From Paramacrobiotus metropolitanus (lineage: Eukaryota > Tardigrada > Eutardigrada > Parachela > Macrobiotidae): a DNA stretch of 64,000 bases. Every line of letters starts with the position of its first letter. Position 1 is the stretch's first letter. The translations under genes and the position numbers were made by a program. The DNA is taken from positions 496,001 to 560,000 of the forward strand of contig NW_026570288.1 of NCBI RefSeq assembly GCF_019649055.1. Reading direction: 5' to 3'. Below, in pieces: positions 59,387 through 64,000 of the stretch. The notes below the pieces were generated by a model, which was given only the letters and a program-made list of their open reading frames with translations, made no database searches and was not told the origin of the DNA.

Positions 59387-60185
59387 GGTAACAACCACCA
59401 AAAAGCACTGACTGTTGATTTTGTTCAAGTTGAATGGTTCTAATAACTTGAAACGATAGTATGCTTAGGAATAATGATGTGGTGTTCAGCTATTTGATTT
59501 GTCTTGGCTTTACACAGGGGAGCAAACTGATGGATTGGAATTCTCCGAACGAAGCGTTTGTTTTAAACCCAGACTGAATATTTAAACAAATTATAACGCA
59601 TATGTTTTTATGCTGCTTAACGATATTTTTCCTGCGGGCCCGTCCTTAAGGGCGGGACACACTGGCGCCCTCTTCCCGAAGGGAAAAGAAGAGGAAAATG
59701 ATGCGCTGTTAGCTGGCGCAAATGACGCTATCGGGAGAAAATGGAACTGGCGCGGGCGCACCCAAAATTTCAACAGAAAAGTGTAGGAAAGCGGCTTAGT
59801 ACAAAGAAAGGGAAAATAATAGGGAGAAAACGTTAAGGTAGATGGCAAAGATGCATGCATGCTTCAAGAAACGCGAAGTCATCCCCCATTTCACTTCAGG
59901 TTTTTGTCACCGCCCGGCAGCGCTGACGGAGAAGGAGCTGATACTCATAAATCTCAACCTATTAATCGTTGCGAAAACGTTACAATAGCGCAGTTGAACG
60001 TAATTTGCATATGTGGCTAAAATTTGCAAAAGAAAATTGCCCAATTTGCGGATCCAGGTAGACCATATTGCGTATAATTTCGGTTCCGCTGAGTAGAACT
60101 ACTTTCTAAAAGTTTAATTACCGCTCCTTTTTAATCCTTGTACATTGAGCTTATACACAACAGTTAACATCACAACGCAATACAC
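59387..60185. other. 3' region of the Mutator-like element
   Basis: Follows the transposase stop. Contains GC-rich hairpin-forming stretches near 59637-59695 (for example CTTCCCGAAGGGAAAAG) and no recognised gene. Confidence 0.45.
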
Positions 60186-60813
60186 TCAATCAGCAAAAAA
60201 CAGCCTCGGGAGGTCTAAGAACAGAGAACAACTGATCTAAATTTGCTCCCGGTGGAGCTGTTCCCTGGACGGAGGCCGCGTTCCCGCGCTGGATTTCTAT
60301 GCTGATACGCTGGCGTAGGTATTCCGGTGCTCTTGCCTCGCCAGTTTCTTGCCGTACCCTTCTACCCACTTCCGTCAGCAGACGGGAAGCTTCCGGTCCG
60401 TTTGGTCCTAGCGTTTCAAAGCCCAAAGCGCTGAACAGGTAGTCCGGGGTGATGTTCTGGTACTTGGTTACCTTATCCTGTTCAGCCTTTGCCGCCGCTG
60501 CTCCAGCTCGCTCGGATGTTGCCACGATAAGCGATAATGCCACCGTACAGACGCAGGTGACATCCCACGTCAGCATTCTTCCTCTTTCCCACGGTGCTAT
60601 CGTAACGCCATCTGGGCGTTGGCCATTCGTTCGACATAAGCCCACTGGTTCAAGCTCTGTTTCAATTCCGGCTGATGCGAATGCTCGTTTCCAGACAGCA
60701 TGCAAGCTGCTGTGTCTGGGCTTCCTGCCTCGACTTTTCTTGCAGCTTAGGCCATGGTAGCCTCGGGCGTCCACCCAGTCCCCGCAGATGCAACGGTGCG
60801 GAGTGACGATAGC
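60186..60813 (-). pseudogene. 5'-truncated LINE, sister of 1-585
   Basis: A 194-codon open frame beginning within the zinc knuckle and ending at the same stop as the LINE at position 2. Keeps RPDG and TWDVTC of the endonuclease and the C-terminal REISIEIQRGN-like motif (RQRISIEIQRGN). Differs from the first copy by scattered substitutions. Truncated at 60813, the usual outcome of incomplete reverse transcription. Confidence 0.8.
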
Positions 60814-61325
60814 TTAAAGCTTAAAGTTTAATTTAAATTTGTTGATATACAGTCTGGGTTGCTAGGTTAGGGATACGGATCGTAACAACGCGGGTATGGA
60901 TATCATTGTTTTAGCGAGGGGAATGGAAAAGTATCTGTATGGTAGACAATTACAAGTGTTTTCTTATATACTCGCTAGTAATAATTGCTTCGCGTATTTG
61001 TGCGTTTTAAAAAGGTTGCATCTCAACTTTTTGCTTGTTACTAGCATTTAATACTTTCCAATGTGTGCTTATGTACTCGCCTGTTCTGCGTAATTTTACT
61101 TTTTAAAATGGTTGTTTTCAACTTTTGTTCGTTACTAGCTTTTAGCCGTTTTTATGTTACAAGGCATTAGCGGCCTTATTGATGCGCGCTTGCAGTACTT
61201 AATGCAATTAAAGGAAAGCCATTGTTACAAGTTTAATGTTACTATTACTACCGACTACGTATGCCGTGTCAATTCGCCATGTACAGTCGATAATACTAAT
61301 AATACGTAATACAAAAGCAGTCCAT
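60814..61325. other. Non-coding end of the Mutator-like element
   Basis: No gene seen between the truncated LINE and the right TIR. AT-rich, with a repeated theme TTTTAAAA..GTT..CAACTTTT at about 61005 and 61102. Confidence 0.45.
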
Positions 61326-61500
61326 ATTCCGTTCCGAGCAAACATGATTCCGTTCCGATTAAATTAATATATTCCGTTCCGTTAAAAATTTAGTATTCCG
61401 ATTCCTATTCCGGAAATTTAATTCCGAATATTTGTATTCCGTTCCGACTATTACATTCCGATTCCATATTCCATTCCGACCAACTGTGTAGTTCTGCCAG

Positions 61501-61968
61501 ATGGGCCGTATTAATCGTTCACCGGCACACTTCTCGACGGCACTTACAATAATTGTAAGTTCAGCAACGCCCGCGCTTGAAGATGACTCGAACTGTTGCT
61601 GCTGCTTCGCAGGCCAGAAAATGGAACTAGCGCAAGGGAGAGAATTTCATAGTGGTTTGTTTTAGCACCACAGTAATAAATTACTTCGACCCTTTCATGC
61701 TGCTCGCCACGCAATGCACGCAATAGTGCGTTTTCTAGTTTTGCGCTTTTTCTTCATTCTTATGCCGTCTCTCTTCTTTGTGTCTTGTTAATTTCTTAAA
61801 CCGGTGACACTTTATGTTTTTTCTTTTGCTTGTTTAGTCAAAATACAAGCGAGTATTAGACTGCCATCATAATGATTATAGAAAATACAGGAGGAATCAA
61901 ATTACGGCCGAGTTCAACTTGCTTGGGCAAGAGGGGCATCGAGGAACATAAGACCCAAAAGATGCTGA
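61501..61968. other. Flank right of the Mutator-like element
   Basis: After CCAGATGGGCC the sequence no longer matches the DOMON fragment that follows this point in copies 1 and 2, so another breakpoint lies just right of the transposon. No gene recognised. Confidence 0.45.
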
Positions 61969-62712
61969 CAAGCTAACATTTTCCATTGAGTTATTCGCAC
62001 AAATACCAGACGCATATCGTTTTGTAGAGAAAAATCAGCTCTGTTAAGCAGTATTTTTTATAGCGGGGTGGTTTTCATAGTTATCGTTTAAAATACATGT
62101 AAAGTTAGTATTGCAAAACGTCCAGTGACGTGTCTATGCGCACTTCAAAGATGCCGCCCATCGCGCATCTGAGATACCGATCTTCTGCAGCGTATTGAGC
62201 GCTGGCCTGCCTGTGCGACATCTACGTTAGCGGAAAATAATTTTTTATATTTGCTCTAGTTTTGAGTTCACAAAGAGCGTCAATGGATTGTTGATATTTT
62301 TGCGTGCATTTAGCGTTCAAAATCATCAAAGTTATAATTTGCTAGTTTGTAGAACCAGAAACAAAAATTAAACCGAGTTGAGAAGTTCAATGCTCAGAAC
62401 ATACAGCGTACCATATACCAGCTCCCACTGAATCCGGATATGATCTGCCGAGCTGATAACCACGCGATGCAGCATATCCGCGATCAGCGCGGCAGAAGAT
62501 CGGTATCTCGGATGCGTGATGGGCGGCATCTTTGAAGAGCGCATAGACACGTCACTGGACGTTTTGCAATACTAACTTTACATGTATTTTAAACGATAAC
62601 TATGAAAACCACCCCGCTATAAAAAATACTGCTTAACAGAGCTGATTTTTCTCTACAAAACGATATGCGTCTGGTATTTGTGCGAATAACTCAACGGAAA
62701 ATGTTAGCTTGT
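61969..62712. mobile_element. 744-bp inverted-repeat element (fold-back)
   Basis: Arms 61969-62188 and 62492-62712 are about 220 bp each and nearly perfect reverse complements (a few substitutions, for example CCATTGAG versus CCGTTGAG). The spacer is about 300 bp and non-coding. I see no target duplication next to the arms. It could be a fold-back DNA element or an inverted duplication of genomic sequence. Confidence 0.7.
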
Positions 62713-63088
62713 GAAATAATTTGGTGTAAAAACTAGTCTTTAACCCGGCAACGTCTGCTAGGTGGAAAAACCACCAGTAAAGTTCGCCAATTTTTAAAAC
62801 GCCAGGACTACTGTTATTGCCTGGGTTACATAGGCATTAGATAGAGCAAAGATAACTCTTTGCACAGTGAATTTTAGTTTTTTGATTAAACACACCATAA
62901 AAAACCTACATTGCTTAAAAAACACTGAAAAAATAACGTAAAGTTCTACGAAGTGTGTCTAAATCGGCTGTTATGATAAAAATTTGGGATTAATTTAGTG
63001 ATAACTTCATGTGAGTATCTCACAATTTCAGTATCACACAAAAGTCTGCAGCTCTTCTGTAAAAAACTGTGGATTTTCAAAAACAGCT

Positions 63089-63687
63089 GGTGGAATTTCC
63101 ACCGCTTGGGCATTGGCGTAGGACAATAGCATGCTGCCTGAACAGGCACAGTGACCAGAGCCGCACACTTCATATGATTCAGCCGTTGCACACTAGGAGA
63201 GTAGCCAAACATAACACTGTGAGCTAACAGATCAAAATGTCAAACAAATAAGGACATTTGAGTGCGTTTATAATAGCATAAATGGTAATAAAACATTTTT
63301 CTTATCATATCACAATGTTTCCATCGACTGCAATAGGTAAACAAACAATAAAATGACGTTGTGATCGAAGAAGCCAACCATAAATATGGCTGGCTGAGAT
63401 CAGTGTGGTGCACATGAACACTGGCGCAGCCCACCATGACCCTGTTGCAAACTAACCGGAAATCACAAATTTTTTTGATTGTAAATTCAACCATGAATCT
63501 TTTCATGATGAATTAAATTGCATAAGCTAACCATCGTAAACAGCTACCACAGCCAGGTTGATTCGAGTAGATTAAGTAGACACAAGGTTGTGTACAAGAG
63601 AATTTGTGTGGTGTCGCACCGGCAACCACCTTGCCCACACCGTACGTATTGTATAACGTCAATGCCCAAGCGGTGGAATTTCCACCT
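63089..63687. mobile_element. Possible short DNA element with inverted ends
   Basis: Ends are inverted: GGTGGAATTTCCACCGCTTG... on the left and its near complement on the right, with similarity over about 45 bp and perhaps further outward. GGTGGAATTTCCACC is a 15-bp palindrome at each end. No transposase, no clear target duplication. Confidence 0.5.
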
Positions 63688-63749
63688 ACCCTTCAAATTT
63701 TAAACTACCGCAGCAAAAATTTTGAAAAAAATAGCTTAAGTTCATTATG

Positions 63750-64000
63750 TCAGATATGACACAGAAGCAGAGAGCAAAAAGGGAGCAAATATCCCTCCTT
63801 TATTGAGAATCAATAAAGCAACCAACAAAAACAACACAGAAAAACCAATGCGGAAAAGCTGTGGTGAAAGTGGCTGCCAGCGAGCTCGGTGAAAATCGTG
63901 ATAATGCCGCGGCATGCAGCAGCTGAATCACAGCTGGTACCGCAAAGCATGGAATCGCTCGTAAGCGCTGGGCCACACCTCCAAAGTGCTGAGCGAACGC
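63750..64000 (-). mobile_element. SINE-like repeat, third copy, cut by window end
   Basis: Matches 7295-7545 with substitutions and indels. Its flanks differ from the other two copies, so it is an independent insertion and confirms that the repeat is dispersed. Confidence 0.65.

Larger units (their letters stand above)
52612..61491 (+). mobile_element. 8.9-kb Mutator-like transposon with 165-bp TIRs and nested insertions
   Basis: Inverted ends at 52612-52776 and 61326-61491 begin CTACACAGTTGGTCGGAAT and are rich in CGGAAT units. Flanks are TTCTGCCGG (52602-52610, plus one extra base) and TTCTGCCAG (61492-61500), a 9-bp target duplication with one mismatch. The uninterrupted target appears in copy 1 near 15202 (TTCTACCAG). 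Inside are a palindrome, a minisatellite, a decayed SWIM-type transposase gene on the plus strand and three LINE fragments on the minus strand. Long TIRs, 9-bp duplication and a MULE-type transposase agree with each other. Confidence 0.85.

Noticed and set aside
1-64000. CRISPR arrays, operons or bacterial genes
   Set aside because: No regularly spaced direct repeats with unique spacers were seen, and gene structure is clearly eukaryotic with spliced exons.

Overview
The window looks like nuclear DNA from a metazoan, most likely a small invertebrate. Coding exons are short, have consensus GT-AG junctions and are spaced by introns of tens to thousands of bases. The families are animal ones (filamin repeats, DOMON-like secreted proteins, a Tudor-like/F-box protein), and the rest is dense with LINE, Mutator-like, hAT-like and SINE-like elements. 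A tardigrade or similar ecdysozoan is a guess from general feel, not something the sequence proves. There are no bacterial-style operons.

Layout. 1-2045: a broken LINE (minus strand). 2942-6105: two complete DOMON-like secreted-protein genes in tandem (plus strand), the first with a long Pro/Thr mucin-like tract. 6441-7682: a 673-bp MITE with a 9-bp target duplication, then a SINE-like insertion. 8183-9917: the 3' end of a filamin gene (minus strand), scrambled by an internal inversion. 10262-14730: a Tudor-like/F-box gene (minus strand), broken by a deletion and carrying a LINE insertion. 15219-17076: a DOMON fragment and a fourth DOMON-like gene. 18064-21816: a second filamin 3' end with a nonsense codon. 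21817-24855: LINE 3' end, gag-like remnant and a DNA transposon with repeat-array ends. 24900-26478: unique spacer.

26479-41356 repeats 9923-24899 almost exactly. 41413 to about 44784 repeats 6621 to about 10003 almost exactly, entered through a fold-back junction. From about 44784 the sequence is a more diverged third copy of the Tudor/F-box locus (45038-52088). This copy is intact and predicts a 534-aa protein; its large first intron has collected SINE-like and hAT-like insertions. 52612-61491 is an 8.9-kb Mutator-like element with 165-bp terminal inverted repeats, a decayed SWIM-type transposase, a 42-bp minisatellite and three nested LINE pieces. 61969-64000 holds two more inverted-repeat structures and a third copy of the SINE-like repeat.

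Ancestral unit. The recurring order is Tudor/F-box (minus), DOMON pair (plus), filamin 3' end (minus). This suggests one locus of roughly 12-15 kb that was duplicated repeatedly, with transposons landing at or near the breakpoints. Only D1, D2 and the third Tudor/F-box gene look undamaged; D4 may still be coding. The 15-kb duplicate differs from its partner mostly by one-base indels in short homopolymers, so a long-read assembly or haplotype-duplication artefact must be considered alongside a very recent real duplication.
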